A stretch of DNA of 64,000 nt from Epiperipatus broadwayi (lineage: Eukaryota > Onychophora > Udeonychophora > Euonychophora > Peripatidae): the NCBI GenBank assembly GCA_028023455.1, contig JAQFVV010000229.1, positions 184,501 to 248,500 of the forward strand, written 5' to 3'. The notes under the pieces are model-generated. The model was not told the origin of the DNA and made no database searches. It was given only the letters and a program-made list of their open reading frames with translations. A program made the position numbers and the translations under genes. Below, piece by piece: positions 22,086 through 36,300 of the stretch; positions within the stretch are counted from its first letter, which is position 1; each line of letters opens with the position of its first letter.

Positions 22086-23045
22086 TAGATTTGAGACATA
22101 GCAAAGCATCTATCTCAACTGTCCCTTACATCCTGGAAAAAAAAGATAAATTTTCATTTCTTCTTTTATTTAAATTTTATTTTACGTTTTAAACATTTAA
22201 AAATTTGGATATGTGACGTTAAAATTCACTGACCATTCCCACTGTCATCTGTCTATTGAATTTTTCTACTCTCAATTAAATTTTTATTTCGAATCCATTT
22301 ACTGTCAGTTCAGTCTTTTTGTTCGTTGACCTCTATCTAGAGGTTCCCGTTTCTTTTTAACTACTTTAAATTGGAGGTTTATTATTACAATGCTCAATCT
22401 ATCTATTTGAACTTGATCTTTTTTATTTTTATGGATTTCTAGCTCAGCTAGGTTTTGATATTTTGCTAAGCTATAACCTTTATTCAAGAAAGATTTTATA
22501 ACTTCAAAAAAAGTTAAACATTTTTTTCTTGCACAAAATTAGAATTTGCAGTATACACCATAGGTTCCTAAACTTTTTCAGGCCACTGCCACTTTGCAAG
22601 ACATAAATTTTGTAATGCCCCCTCCCCCAAGTATAACAGTTTTCTACATTCAATCTATTGATATTTTTAGCGTAAATAGCAACTAATGATATTGTACTGG
22701 ATGATGTCCACCCTGTATTAAATACAATGCACAGAAGATATAACATGATATCAATGTCACACATTAGAATAAAGCATCAACATAAACTCAATATCAATAA
22801 CAAAAAAAAATAATATTATTAAATTTAAGTTTAAATGAGTGAAATCAAACCAAAATCGATTATATTTCCTGATTTCTCCCTATTCAAAACTCTAATACCC
22901 TACTAATTGGTACACGAAGTTTGAGGCGGTATATAGAAGAAAAAACACTTTTAAAAGGAAATACCACTGCCAACAAAACAAAACAAAAAAAAATAAACAA
23001 ATCAGCATGTCAATAAATTTTCAATAATTACATACAGAGATTACA
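22086..23045. other. AT-rich stretch with a possible old SINE scrap
   Basis: No gene seen. At about 22560-22640 there is GGTTCCTAAACTTTTTCAGG followed by CACTGCCACTTTG and ATGCCCCCTCCCCC. This looks like a conserved interspersed-repeat core, and a weaker counterpart (ATTCCAACTGTTTTGGTTCA) occurs at 57560. I cannot name it. Confidence 0.35.
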
Positions 23046-23074
23046 ACAACGACAACAACAACAACAACAACAAC

Positions 23075-23151
<77 letters not shown>

Positions 23152-23171
23152 TAATAATAATAATAATAATA
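23046..23171. repeat. (CAA)n then (AAT)n microsatellite
   Basis: CAA units grade into about 30 AAT units with one CAA interruption near 23148. Confidence 0.95.
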
Positions 23172-24589
23172 ATTTTACATAAAGTAAGTTTCTCTTTTTT
23201 CATACAGAACAGTATGTTAAAAGCAAACAACAACAACAAACAATTATGCATATATATATCTATGCCTCGGCATACAGACAAGCATTCCAGAAATTAATTT
23301 GGTAGAACTGTTTTAAAGTAGGAAAATCAAATAATAATTTATAGAGAAACAAAAAAAATACAAATAATGAAAAAATACAATATAATTTTTAGCGACAAAA
23401 CATAATGATAAATTTAAAAAAATTATACCATCCGGCTTCTTTCTGGTTTCTTTCCATTAACCATCTCCGGATTTAATAACTTTTAAATGCATTATAAACC
23501 ATGACAACAAGGCACAGGGCTTTCCTTCTGCATAACAAAACATAGTCATGTAGGTGTTCATCATCATCAGCTAGAATCTGTGACTACATGGCAGCAATAT
23601 AGGAGTCTGGTTGGTGCACTAGCATTGGGAGTTTTACTTCATTAGCATTTTAATGATAAAATTTACACATTTTTATATTTCTCATTTTTCTCTAGAAATC
23701 TTTATAATAATGACAGCAGTCAACCAAGAGTCAATCACACAATTCTGGACAGACTATAATTTGAAGCTAGGCTCAGCTCTGCCTTTTTTCATAAAGTTTT
23801 CCACTGCTTTACAACTAAAATATTTTTCTTAGTTCAGCAAACCCGTAACCGCCCAGCAGACAAAACATAGCAAGGAAAACAATAAACTCAAAAGAGACCC
23901 CCCATCATCTGCTGAAAACCTTTTATAGCACACCTATAGCAATACAAATTGTGTACTCCTCTTTCACTACTACAGCCTTTATCTCCAATTTCTTGGATAA
24001 TTGATCATAACACAATTGATAGAGCTTTTTACATGTTTTTGTCTTTCAATTCTTTTATTTTCCACTCAGACTCCTTTAATTCCTCAAGGAGTTTTGTTTT
24101 ATATATAGTTTCTAATTTTAATACAATGGAAATAACCTTTTCCATTTTTACAAAATATTCAAATGGAAAAAAAATCTGAGATAAGACAAATTTTTAGATT
24201 CTCTAATCTGATATTGACCTTAAATTACTTTATTTTTTAACAAAAAATGTAATGCACAGGATGACCACTTCTATCTATTAGTAAAATTTAAAATTAGCCA
24301 TACAATAATAACCTACATTTCTTTTAACTTGTTACCAGAGAAATATAACCATCATAAATGTGCAAAACATTTACAATTACTCTGACTATCCCCCCTTTTT
24401 ATATATTCTTGCACATAAACAATTTATAAAATAACCACAAAATCGGCCAAATAATATAAAAATTAGCGGTTTGAGAGTGAGTTAAAGATGATAATTGGCA
24501 CATCCGGCGAAAAGGCTATCTAGACCACCTGAATACTCCCCAAATGCTTCTGAACCTACTATCACCCCCTAGAAGTATTCTCCACCAAC
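23172..24589. other. AT-rich stretch without recognised gene
   Basis: Only short frames, and no motifs I recognise. A TCATCATCAG tract near 23560 is followed by TGACTACATGGCAGCAATAT, possibly repeat-derived. Confidence 0.4.
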
Positions 24590-25950
24590 TTTGGGGGTGG
24601 GGATGGTACCACCTACTTTGGAAAACACTGGTATACACTGTGTTATCGTTAGGAAACGTTCCATTAACAAATTTTTTTCCAATAGTTTTATATCTTTCAT
24701 TGCGAACAATATAAACAATGATGTGGCAACGTATTTACAACATACTTTAATTCATTCCTTATACCATTTCTGATTGTTCCTTAACCACTTGTCTATAATT
24801 TTTTTTATTAAATTTGCTATCCTGTTCTTTTTTATTACAGATCCATCATTATATCAAACTAGATTATGTAAATATCTGTCACAATCTATATCCTACCATT
24901 TTTATAGGTGCTAAATTTTCTTTCTATATGTCAAAGCTACCTATTCATTTCTAGGTGAGCCTATAGCTTGTTTTCATAATTCAGATACAAATACTCCTTT
25001 TTTGTTTTTCTTCAATTTTCTTCCTAGAGCATGTCTTCTTGCAGCATCTTCAACTGCTGTTGTAAAACATTATTTATCTCTTTACTATTCACACACATCT
25101 CTTCTATCTATGATATTCTTTCATCTATACTGTCTACAACTAATACTATCTTTCTAGGTATCTATAACCATACTTTATGCTTTATCTCTTTTTTCATATC
25201 ACTTATAATCAGGTCACCTTACATGCTTTTTATCCTATCAATCTCATTATCTTCTTTACTATCACTAACAATTTCTTTTACTATCTCTACTTCTTTCATT
25301 ATTTTAGTACTAACAACTTCTCTTACCATTTCTTCTCGTATACATTCCAACCTTATCTATTCCCTAATTTCATTCACATTTTCCTTCAATACATTTGCTT
25401 CCTTCCTCAATCTCTTTACTTATTATTTCTTTATTCCATGTTTCTTCTATTCTATTTTTTGATTCTCTATATCTTTCCTATTCTCTATACTTATTATTTC
25501 TATTGATACACCCTCTTGTATTAATGTTGTTATTGTCAAGCTTCTGATATCTATTTTTTCCTTCTACTGCTTTTATCTGCACTAACTCATTCTCACATTT
25601 ATCTATTCTTATACTCTCTAATCTTCTATCTTCTCTAATTTTTATATATTTTTTTCATTTCTCTAATCTCCTGTTTTACCTTGACAATATCCTGCTTTAT
25701 CATCTCTTTTAACTCTTGCATTTTTATTATTTCTTCTGACCTGCTATCTACTATTTTTATGATTTCAACAAGTCACTTTTAGCTTTTCTCTCGCTGTCCT
25801 TTTTCTTTAACACCTTGTCTACATTTTCTTCCATGTAATGCAGCTTTTGTCAAAATATGGTCATTATTTCATGATAGTTTTGCCTCATCCTCTTAACAAG
25901 CATTTGTATCTCTGTGAGCTTGTCTGTCTTCATCTTGGAAAAATGAAAAC
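24590..25950 (-). pseudogene. Degenerate Lys/Glu-rich coiled-coil ORF remnant, possibly LINE ORF1
   Basis: The plus strand is strongly C/T-rich. On the minus strand this becomes Lys/Glu/Ile/Arg-rich pieces in shifting frames (for example MEENVDKVLKKKDSERKAKS near 25810 and IRKSRDSK-like stretches), suggesting a decayed coiled-coil protein. Composition and style resemble the plus-strand remnant at 62605-63036, but I cannot show true homology by eye. The long plus-strand frames here (25031-25462 and 25177-25506) are low-complexity shadows. The function is unknown. A LINE ORF1 or other retroelement protein is the most economical guess. Confidence 0.35.
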
Positions 25951-26389
25951 CAAAAGTTATTTATTTTAAACTAATCTTTTCTATTTCAAAACAAAAACTA
26001 ATGTTACTTATTTGCTCAAAAACTGCAACTTGTTTCTATAATATTTTATACTTGAAATATTCTTTCTTATGTTCAAAGACACTAATTTCTTTTATATATA
26101 ATTACTTTATATTTATCTCAATTCATTAATTAATGAAATCCTAATCTAAATCACCCTCCATTTCTATCCATATCATTAGTAGCACTAACTGACCTCTTAT
26201 TCTTATGTTAAATACCTAATTTTTCTAACCAATTCCTAATATTCTATCAATTGTTTTAAAAAAATCTTCAATAGTTTAAACTCAAACTCCCACATTGGCT
26301 GTGCTATTTCAATAAAATACATTATGTTCCAGATTCCACATGCATTAAGAACATTAGTTCCTTGAGAGCATTGCTAGGCTACTTATTGA

Positions 26390-28470
26390 ACCTAAAAAAT
26401 TTATTTGGGGTGACTAAGTAGTCACTAATGATAATACGAATCCTAACATAAAATAAATTATTTGTTTTGAGACTTACTTAGCTTAGAATATGGGACTCCA
26501 AATTATTAAACAATTGATAGACAGACACAGTAAACAAATATCAGCCAAATTAATTTAATAAATATAAAAATACTGTTTATTCATTACTAAGTTTATAAAA
26601 AAATTAAAATATAAAACAAATCTCATCAAAATCAAGTTAAATAAAAAGAAAGTTCTTCATGGATGAATCCCATCAGATAAGACCTAAGTGAAAAGTAGAT
26701 TCAGACCATTATTATAAAACTATTATACCAGCTATTAAAATATTTCCTGATTTAATAAATTCTTTTTACTTAATGCACATTATTTTTCTTTATTCTTACT
26801 TTTTGTTATTTCAACCCAGGAAAAATAATACAAATGTGCTAAGAAATGGTGCAGCACAATCGAACCCTAACCACACAAAAAATATCGATAACTTAGAACA
26901 AGTCATGCCATTGAAATGCTAAGGCATGGTGTTATGTGATTGGACACAGGCCATGAAAAAGAGATAGTAGATGTACAATGGGCTGTCTTATATAATTTAC
27001 TATATTTAGGCTGCGATTGCCCATATAAGTCTGACTGTTGTACTTATATACCTTGTATACACATATAACTAAAGAGATTTTAAACATAGTATATAAATAA
27101 ATTTAATAGAAAAATATTAGTCTATGAATTTCTTAATTTGTTTTATTTAATAAGAGTTTTGTTTGCTTTAGACTGCTGTCATCACTAATAGCAATGAATT
27201 ATAAACTGATTTAATAAAAAAATAGAATCGAAATTTAAACATGAAAAATATTTTGTTATTCAATGATATAAATTTTTAAAATTAATTTAAGATCAAATAA
27301 TTAATTAAATAGATATCTATCATAATAATAAAACAAAAATTCATTCATGAAGAAATTAGTAAAATTCATAAAATAATGAAAAAAATACATTTAAATCTAG
27401 TATTACAGTTAATAAAAAGAAATGGACATATACAAAAGGAAAACACTTATAACACACCTGGCTTATTATGGTATATTAAAGTTTATATTACTGCAAATTT
27501 CATCAAGGTTGTTGATTTAGCTTTCTGTGATTTATTAAAGAGGTTGTCCATTCCATAGTTGTCATTTTCTGGGTGGTCAATTAAGAATCTTTTTTGTAGC
27601 TTGGCTTTAGGAGGCCAGCTTTCTAAGAATTTTACAACATGTTAAATGATGAAGGGTTGGTCCAGGGGATGGAGTTTGTCTTGGTAAGGTTCTTAGAACA
27701 GCATATTTTGAAAAACACTACTAAGAAAAATTGGTCAGTTTATTTTAGTACTGCAAGCTGCCTGTAAGAACTGTTAGCAGAGTATCTCTAATTGATGAAA
27801 GAACTGATAAGAAATGCAGTTTGTTACATAGAAGGAAGAGTTCTAGTGTTTGGAATACAATCTTGTCTAATATGTAAAAAACTTAGAAATTGCTTCTAAT
27901 GAATGAATTGCTTTATAAAACTAAATAGACTGAATTAATGAATGAACCACTTGAATCATCAATGAATAAATAGCTTCTACAAATAGATTTTGGGGAGCTT
28001 TGCTACCCATTTAGTTTATTGTTCTACCACATAAACTTTTCTAGAATCTTCTAGATTAACATCTTAAAAGAGCCAGGCTTTTAATTAATTAATAAACCAG
28101 GGTTTTTAATTTATTAATGAAAGTGGGGTTTTTAATTAATGAAAGTGGGACATTTCAATCACTCACATAAAACATTTTTACATTCCATATTAATTAATTT
28201 CATTACCTCTTATCTGAACAATCTTACAACAGATTAAAATTTTATTCTAAGGTTAAGCATTGTTCTGCAAAGTTTTGAAAATAATTTTACATAAAAGATA
28301 AAAAATTTAAATAAAAACTTTACTTTAAAATTAAAATTACTTATAATAAATAAAATTATTTTACTGTTTTGCATGTGTGCAGATATATACATATGGCCAC
28401 CTTTAAAACACATATTATAAAATTAAAATTGCAAAATTTTTCAATTAATTTGAAGTAGAATAATAACAAA
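26390..28470 (+). repeat. Dispersed repeat D, copy 5 (least interrupted)
   Basis: The most complete copy in the window. It starts AAATTTATTTGGGGTGACTA, passes TCAGATAAGACCTAAGTGA, GAGTTTTGTTTGCTTTAGAC, GATCAAATAATTAATTAAAT (the empty E-foldback site), TTATTCTAAGGTTAAGCATT (the empty LINE 2 site), and ends near TTTGAAGTAGAATAATAAC. It lacks the tandem F units. No protein is encoded. Confidence 0.65.
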
Positions 28471-30005
28471 AATTAAATTTATCTAGCACAATATTGATCA
28501 GTAATTAGATCATTGTCAGAACCACCCGTCAATATTGATTTATATAAGTTGATTACTTAAAGTACAATCTTAACTAAGTATCATCGATGAATTTGTTATA
28601 CTTCCCTATAATAATTCCTATTTTTCATCTGCATTGATCATAAATATAATATTGTTTAGCACAAATTAGCTTTATTTATTTTTAAATAAGAATGCTTTTC
28701 TTCCAGTGACATCTTCTAGATTTGAAGAATTGATTTGCCTATCTTTATTATTCTTTAATTTTCTATCTTTATTATTTTTTAAATAATTGTTCTTTCCTAA
28801 TAAGTTACCCACGATATAGAACATTTTAAAAGCACATTGAAATCTTTTCTGCGCTATTAAACGAATTACAATCATATGTATAAGTAAACTCTATACTATG
28901 TAATTAAGTTGAGAAATAAATAAATAGTAATTACAGATAATGTTCTGCATTAAAACAAAAATTTAATTTAATAATTAATAATGAAAATCACAAAAAAATT
29001 AGAAGCATATTCAAAATTACATTATATTCTTATATAAATACATTAAATCTTCTTTAAATATTGGATTCATCTCTAAATTCACAAATTACTTTTATATAAT
29101 ATATTTAGCTGAATATATCCCTGGTAATATTTAATGTCTTATCTAACTCGATCTATAGGTTTTCAAAATTATACGAATATCTTGCTTGAAATCACTTGTT
29201 AAATAAATACAAACAGTTTAAGAAATATCTTCTTAAAATAAAATGTTATAGTTTGTTATCTCATAAAATACATAAAAATATTGTAAAAATGAAAATATTA
29301 TAACATCTTAACAAAAATCAATAATGAGAAATTTACAATTTAATTAATTTAACATCAATTAAATGCTACTGTCTTAAAATAATTTAGTTTCTTATCTGTT
29401 TTTATTATTTATGTATAATCATTTTGGTATTACTTCTTGTATTTTTATCTTTGATTATTTTATTTATACCATGTATAATCTAATTATGACAACACATTTT
29501 CGACAATATTTAAATTAGTTAGATCACTTTTTTTAATTTGAAAGCTTTCTCTTCCAACAGATAGTTTTTCTATAACTAAGAGTTTGCTGATTTTTATTCT
29601 TTGTAGGTTCAATTGTTTTAAATTACATTTTTAAAATTAATTTGTTCACTGGTTTTCAGTTTTCCAGAGCTTCTTGATTGTTATAAAGGTTGTCTACTAA
29701 GATTCACAATTTATCCTGCAGGACAGAGAATAGGCATGTACTATGTAAGATGTTTTTATGCTCTATATCAATTATTCCACACAAGATTATATTTGCAGAT
29801 AGAAATAATAACTCAAATGAGATTTATAAATAAAAAAAACATTTTTTATTTATACCAATGATCAATAATTATTTTTATATCTGCAATTAAAAAATGGTAA
29901 GAATAATTTAGTTTTTTAGTCCTTCTTTAGCTTTGTTTCACTGGTGAAGTGACTTGTTCTAGGTTTAGAACAAATTCTATATTAGATGACTTCAAATACT
30001 GGTAA

Positions 30006-30260
30006 CTAATGACTGAATTTCACATTTAACTGTATCAATTTTAACTTCAGCAGACTCCCATCAAATGCTACTACCATAGGAACTGAATGAAAATTAAAAA
30101 AGAACCACTGTTGTTTTTCTTCTCCTTTCATGCTTACTATTCTTCCAAAAGATAATTTGTATGAGCTTAAAATTGAAAATAATGGTAAATTGTTGTTTAA
30201 AAATATGTCAACTTGTTTATTGAATGACATATTTGTTTTTGGCCAATAATTTGAATACAA
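30006..30260 (-). other. Unassigned 84-codon open frame
   Basis: A minus-strand frame with less biased composition than most frames here. Its C-terminal half reads FFFNFHSVPMVVAFDGSLL-like, with alternating hydrophobic stretches. I do not recognise a family. There is no clear splice site at either end, so I cannot say whether it is an exon, a repeat fragment or chance. Confidence 0.15.
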
Positions 30261-31239
30261 AATGAAACAACTGATTTATAATTATATTTTTTCTTGACTT
30301 TGAACAATATTTATAATTTATGAAAGCTGAAGTTTAAAAATTGACTCTTAAATCATAAAATTGTTCTATAAGGTTTATTATTAAATTAAAAAAATACTTA
30401 CTTTACAAACAAAAAATCATTTCATAATATCCAGTTTTTCAAATCATATTTTAATTTTATTGCCCTTTATTGCATAAAATTATACTTGAATTAGTTATGA
30501 ATTTTATCATTGATAAAACCTTTATTTAGTCATTGATAATTTATCTCACTATTAAAAATCCAATCCAATTTGTCATTTTTGATTTATATTACAGTAAATG
30601 TTAAGTTTAATAATTATTTTTTTAATATATTTTAATGATCTATATTCAATTTGAATTTCAGCAAAATATTAGTTTACAATTTTTGAAATAACTTTTTAAA
30701 TGTTAAGATGCACTACAAATGATTTTTCATATACTCCCTCTATACACGCACACCTTTTTTATTAATGTTATAGTCCTAATTTTACAATAACATGTTTTAT
30801 AATTTACATTATTTCGTCAATTTAGTAATAGCATTTAATGTATACACATATACATGAAGTTTTATTTTTTGCCTCATTTAATGAGACTCAATTCTATAAT
30901 TTTATCTTTTCTGTAATTATTAGTTTACATATCAGTGTCATAATATATATTATGGCAGCTAGTTTAATATAACAGTTTGTTAAAAGATAGAATAAAATAT
31001 AATAAAAAGAAAGATTGAAAGCACAATAAGTGTTATATTATTTAATTAGTTTTCATGTACATAATTAATGTATTTTGTTATGAAGTAAAGAATGGTTATT
31101 AAAATAAGTCCTTAAAATTATCTTGACTATGGATAAATAATCAAGCCATTGTGGGAGTATTTGTGTACATATGAGAATAAATGTAAACAAACATACATTA
31201 ACACATTTATTTGTTTAATGAAGAAATATATATATATAT

Positions 31240-31267
31240 TGTAACGGTATATAAATATGCCGTTACA
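31240..31267. repeat. 28-bp imperfect palindrome with TATAAATA centre
   Basis: TGTAACGGTATA, TAAA, TATGCCGTTACA: 12-bp arms with one mismatch around a TATA-like loop. Confidence 0.7.
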
Positions 31268-32164
31268 TTAATTTAAAATAAAATCTTAAAGTTCGCAAAT
31301 AAAAAAAAAACAAAACTAAACGCTAAAATTAAAATGTTTGTATAACATATATATATTCGCACTGTTGCTAAACTTTAAAAATATTTTTTTTTTAAATAAA
31401 AAAAAAGTATTTGAACGTACTTTTTTGTGATAAAAAAATACAAGATTTTAATATAAAAATATTTTAATAAAGAAATAATGTAAGTTAAAATAAAAACAGG
31501 TATTAATTAATTCCTGTAATCTGTAAATGGAAATGATTGTTTATTAATTATCCAAAAGCTGTGTAATTAAACAGTCAGATGAAAAATAGATAAGAGAATA
31601 AAGAGATTTTAGCTTGACCAATGGAAGCAAATAAAGGCCCGGACCATAACGAAAAAATGGAACAGTGACATCTTTGTTCATGGACTCCATAGGAGGACTA
31701 TAAAAAGAAAAATATTGAGTTCCAGAGAGGTTTCCAACTTGATTTGGTGAGAAGAACAGTAAGATGCACTTGTCGTTCTCTCTCACTTATTTAAAAAAAT
31801 GAAAAGACTGTGATACCAGAATGGAACCAGCTAATGCTACCTCCAGAACATCAGAGTGGTCTTCCAATGGAGACATCATGGGAATTAAAAACAGGAACCT
31901 GGACTCTTCTACCATGAGCTATGAACTTTACAATTTAAAAAAAAAAAATTAAGAACTTTTGTTCAAACTTTTAAGATTCAGCTAACCTAAATTTTTTAAA
32001 AAAGGAATTCTTATCTGCTTTTCAAATTGACAATCAATATTTAACTTCTATATATCTGACTTATGTTTTAAATTAATTATAAATGTTTAAGTTTTACATA
32101 TTTGCTTGCTAAAAGAAAAAAAATCATTTCCATTTATTATTTTATTTGTATTAATACTTATTGT

Positions 32165-33360
32165 ATAAATTATTTAAATGTATGAAATTTAAAGTTGGGT
32201 ATAGACATTGCATAGATTCGTTAGCGGTTAATTATGTTGCTGTTTCATAGTCGATTGGAATATATAAGTCACTGATGTCACTGTGGCATCTTACGATGAA
32301 TGCTATTGGGTTTTTTGTATTCCTTATGCAATTGATGTTATTGATGATTTTGTACTTTGATCGGTTGTGCTTATTTTGAAATGTTTTTAACCATGAAATC
32401 TGTGCAGCTGATCTATACTCAACATTATAAAACAAATTGTATAAAATTCATTTGTGCAAACGTATCTTAAGGTTAAATTTAAGTCGGGCATAAATGGCTG
32501 TATAGATTTGTAAAGTTATATATATAGTTTAAGGGAGGGAAATCTTAGGTTATTTGTTTCGCAGTTAAATTGGGTCAATGGATTAGATGTATTGATGTAA
32601 TTAGTAGATGTAGTATGAGATCCACTATGGGCAGGATTGCATATATATGCCGCACAACCCTTTTGCCTACGGATGGGATTGTAAGTTGGCAAAAAGGTCC
32701 GTGGTCTCTTCCTTGGGAGTTTTATTTTATTGTTCTTGCCATACAGACGTAACATTCCTGTATTGGACAAGATTCAATGTCTTCTCTAACTATACTGTTC
32801 AGATATACATTCCTGACAGTATAGTATATTTGTGCTGTTGTATTTTCATGCTACATTGAATACATCAATGTATCAGATGAATTGACGCTGGTTTGACTGC
32901 GAACTTTTGGCCTAAGGTTAAATAAGGGATAGAATATTTTCTTTTCAAATACAATCTATATAGTCTATTCATACTCGACTCACTAAATAAATATTAAACT
33001 CATTGCAATCTATTTAAATGTAAAATTAAAAGTTAATATAAAAATCTAAAATGTTAAATTTGTTCCTCAAAATTTAAATGAGTCAAAATTTATATGTGCG
33101 TAAATAAATGTTTGTTTGTTATTTACTGGCAGTGGCTTTTATTTTTTATATATATATTTAAGATGCAATTAAACAAGTTATTTATTATCTCTGCATCTCC
33201 ATGAGCTAGTGACTTGGGCTAACGATCTGAATATTTAAATAAAGTGGAATCTTAACAGCGCATATCTGCCTACTTTATAAATTTTTCTACGCTCAAATGC
33301 CTAGATGGCGCCCGTGTAGTGCAGATTGCAGTAGATTCAATCTTCACTTGCTTTTCGATC
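32165..33360 (+). repeat. Dispersed repeat A, copy 2 (with internal partial duplication)
   Basis: Matches copy 1 at 715-1655 in the same orientation. The opening motif occurs twice, at about 32190 (AAAGTTGGGTATAGACATTG) and about 32480 (TTAAGTCGGGCATAAATGGC), so the copy appears to be a partial tandem. The tail GAGCTAGTGACTTGGGCTAA at about 33213 corresponds to about 1488 in copy 1. Confidence 0.6.
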
Positions 33361-36300
33361 ATTACAATATATTAATATTATTGACAATTAATCTTAGTAA
33401 TATATATTAGAATAAAAGAAATAAATCATTCCAGCCATTATTATTTTAAAAGGAAAGTATTAATGTGAAAATTTTTATTTCTTAATTTTTGTTTATTAGG
33501 ATTAGTTTATTTAAAATACGCTTATGTTGAATGCGGTGAATGCGGGAATATGAAATGATTTTCTTGAATTGATTAATTTGATAAGTGAAAGGGTAAGGAA
33601 TATAAAAGAAATGGTCTAAGCTCTTGAACTGAATTATGTAGTCATGAAAATGTTTGTTTTCAGGATTTAAAATATAATTTTAAGAAACTATTTATTATTT
33701 TGAAGGTGTAACCAAAATTGGAATTCTAAGTGAAAAAGAAAGGGGAAAAAGTTATTTTTTTTACATAGGCCAGATTTCCATAGCTGGATTAATAATTAAT
33801 GAAATTATGAAACTTTGATTGATTTGCTTAAATTGATGTCTTTCTCATCTTATAGTTAATTTAATAATGATTTTGCTACAAAAGCAAAGCATGGAATAGT
33901 AACATACACCAATCTAAATAATTAATATATTTCAATTATCAAGCATTGACATAAGAAGTTAGCTATTGGATAGAATCAAAAATTGGCCCAAAGATTATAC
34001 ATAATGAACCAGAGATTCAAATGACAGTATTTCAAAAACAAGAAAAAATGCAGGCAATTAAAGTGTTTTGAAAATTAATCAATTAAAGTATTTTCAAAAT
34101 TTTTATAATTAAAATAAAATATTTTGAAACAAGAACAAGGACAACACATGTTGAAAAACTGGATGCAGTGTTTAAAAACTGGAAGAAGTTAAACTTATAT
34201 AAAGTTAATTTTTCTTATAGCATTCATTCTGGATTCTCATTTTATTCAACACTGAACCTTTATTATGCTAAGTAAGTAGAAGAGAAAAATCTACCAACTG
34301 CTGAATCTACTCTAGACACCTGGAATCAGACATTATTCTACTTAAAAATGAATTAATTAATTCTTGCCAGATCTTAAAGAAATCAAACTATAGCTATAGA
34401 ACTTGGGCTTTATAAGTTTATTTTTTTGTAAAAGAAATTGTTTTGACTTTGTCCTAACCATTTTAAGTTTATTTAAGTATTTTTAATTTAAACAAACTTT
34501 TTGAAGTAAATGTTTTGTTAAGAATAAAAAACCAGCATTTGTGGTTAAGGTTACAAACATTCTAGTTGCTGTTAAAATCAAAATTCACTGTAAAAATATT
34601 CTTTTGTAAAAAAAGAAAGAAGAAATAGTCAGTAAAAAAAGAAGAGAAAAGTAATAAAAAGTGTTAAATAATGAGAATAAATAATTATTAACAGATTGTG
34701 TGTAGGTGAGCTTACATTACATAGGCAGTTGTTAGTTCACTGTTGAATAATTTAAGATGCTTTTGTCTTTATACAGAGGTATTATTTAAGATTTTGTTTT
34801 ACTGATGTAGGGATCAATCTCAAAATGATCAATCACTGTAGAAGTTAGAATTTTATTAAATAGAGATTTGGACATAAGTGGCCATTCCCTAGAGTTATGA
34901 TTAAAAAAATAGCAAATATAATTATCCTCTATTAAAAGAATGGGTTTGTGTTAGGAAATGTTGGATAAATAAATGTCTTATGTTTATGGGATTGGCCTTA
35001 TGCAGAATTGTACTTTATATATATAAGAGGTCAGGAGTTTGTTGTAAGACAAATATTTTTAATTATAAAACTGTAGTAATATTATAAGTATAATGAAAAT
35101 TAATGTTTAAAATTAATTAAAAAACCTTGGATATTTATAATTATTGTTTTCTTCCGTGCATATAAATTAAAACAATAATTTAAGAGAGTTTTATTAAAAA
35201 AAAAGAAAGTTACAAAGTTATATTTTGATTAACAAATACATTTTGTAATTAAACTATTGTTGTTATAGTGAGTTACCCTTTCATATGTAATATTGCCTGG
35301 TCTGCATATTTATTCCATACTTATTTATTAGGAGTAATTTATGTTCTTCATAATCTAGCCAGGTATTGCAAATAAGGGCTGTGTATTGGTCATCATCATA
35401 CAATTAAAAAATATTGATTAAATAAATATGTGTGCTGGTTTATCTACTGATATTTAAAGTCAGGTGGCACCTATATTAATTGAGATAAATGTAAATAATT
35501 AAAATATGTTTAGTCTGACCATTACGCAGTAATACTTCTATTCAAAATTTTTATTTATACCACTCTCATGTAAGGTAGGAACTTTCTATCCACTTTTAAT
35601 ATCTTATGAAGGAGTGTAATAAAAGCATATTATCAAAGACATGGCATTCATCTATTGGCCCAAATCATAATCTCTTGCATGTATCTTTACCATTGTTCAA
35701 TATATATTGTGAGAGTACACTCCCAACCTATTAAAAGCAAAAAGAGTCTAAAATAAATATACTTACTTAAAGGTATAACTAATCTATTAACACTCTTTAT
35801 GTAAAAACAAATCATAACGTTATAAGTAGATTGTGACATTTTCTTTTATTTTTATTTTCTTTTTTGTTATGTTAAATCTACTGACTACAAAATAAGAGTA
35901 ATTGATACTCAATTTACTAAATTCCTGAATTTAGTATAAAAGAGTAACAAAGAAAAATGTAATTTAAACTTGAATTATTACATTATTTAAAAAAAAATCA
36001 TTAAAGAGACTAAACAAAATTAAAACACTTAAACAATGGGAATACAGCATAATATATATTACATACTTGTGACATGGATTGTATATGTGAGAAAAACAAA
36101 ACTGCATTTGTTTTAATCAAGAAAAAAATAGATAATTTTTTTAAGCTATCAACACGTATTAAAATAATACTTAAAAATGAACCAATGTTCGATTTATAAT
36201 TTGATGATTTTATAAAAGAACAAATTCTCTCCAAAAGCTATTGAAAATAATTATAGGAGGAAAAGTTTATAAAGGTCAAAGGAGTAATATGATTCTATAA

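Larger units (their letters stand above)
28471..32164. other. AT-rich stretch without recognised gene
   Basis: Very AT-rich. There are no microsatellite blocks of note and no repeat partner that I can see. Contains the small palindrome at 31240-31267 and the unassigned minus-strand frame at 30006-30260. Confidence 0.45.

Noticed and set aside
23021-23281. 86-codon Ile/Val-rich frame on the minus strand
   Set aside because: Translation of the CAA/AAT microsatellite plus short flanks.
25031-25506. Two overlapping Ser/Phe/Thr-rich plus-strand frames
   Set aside because: They follow from C/T-rich composition opposite a Lys/Glu-rich minus-strand remnant. There is no signal peptide or domain pattern.
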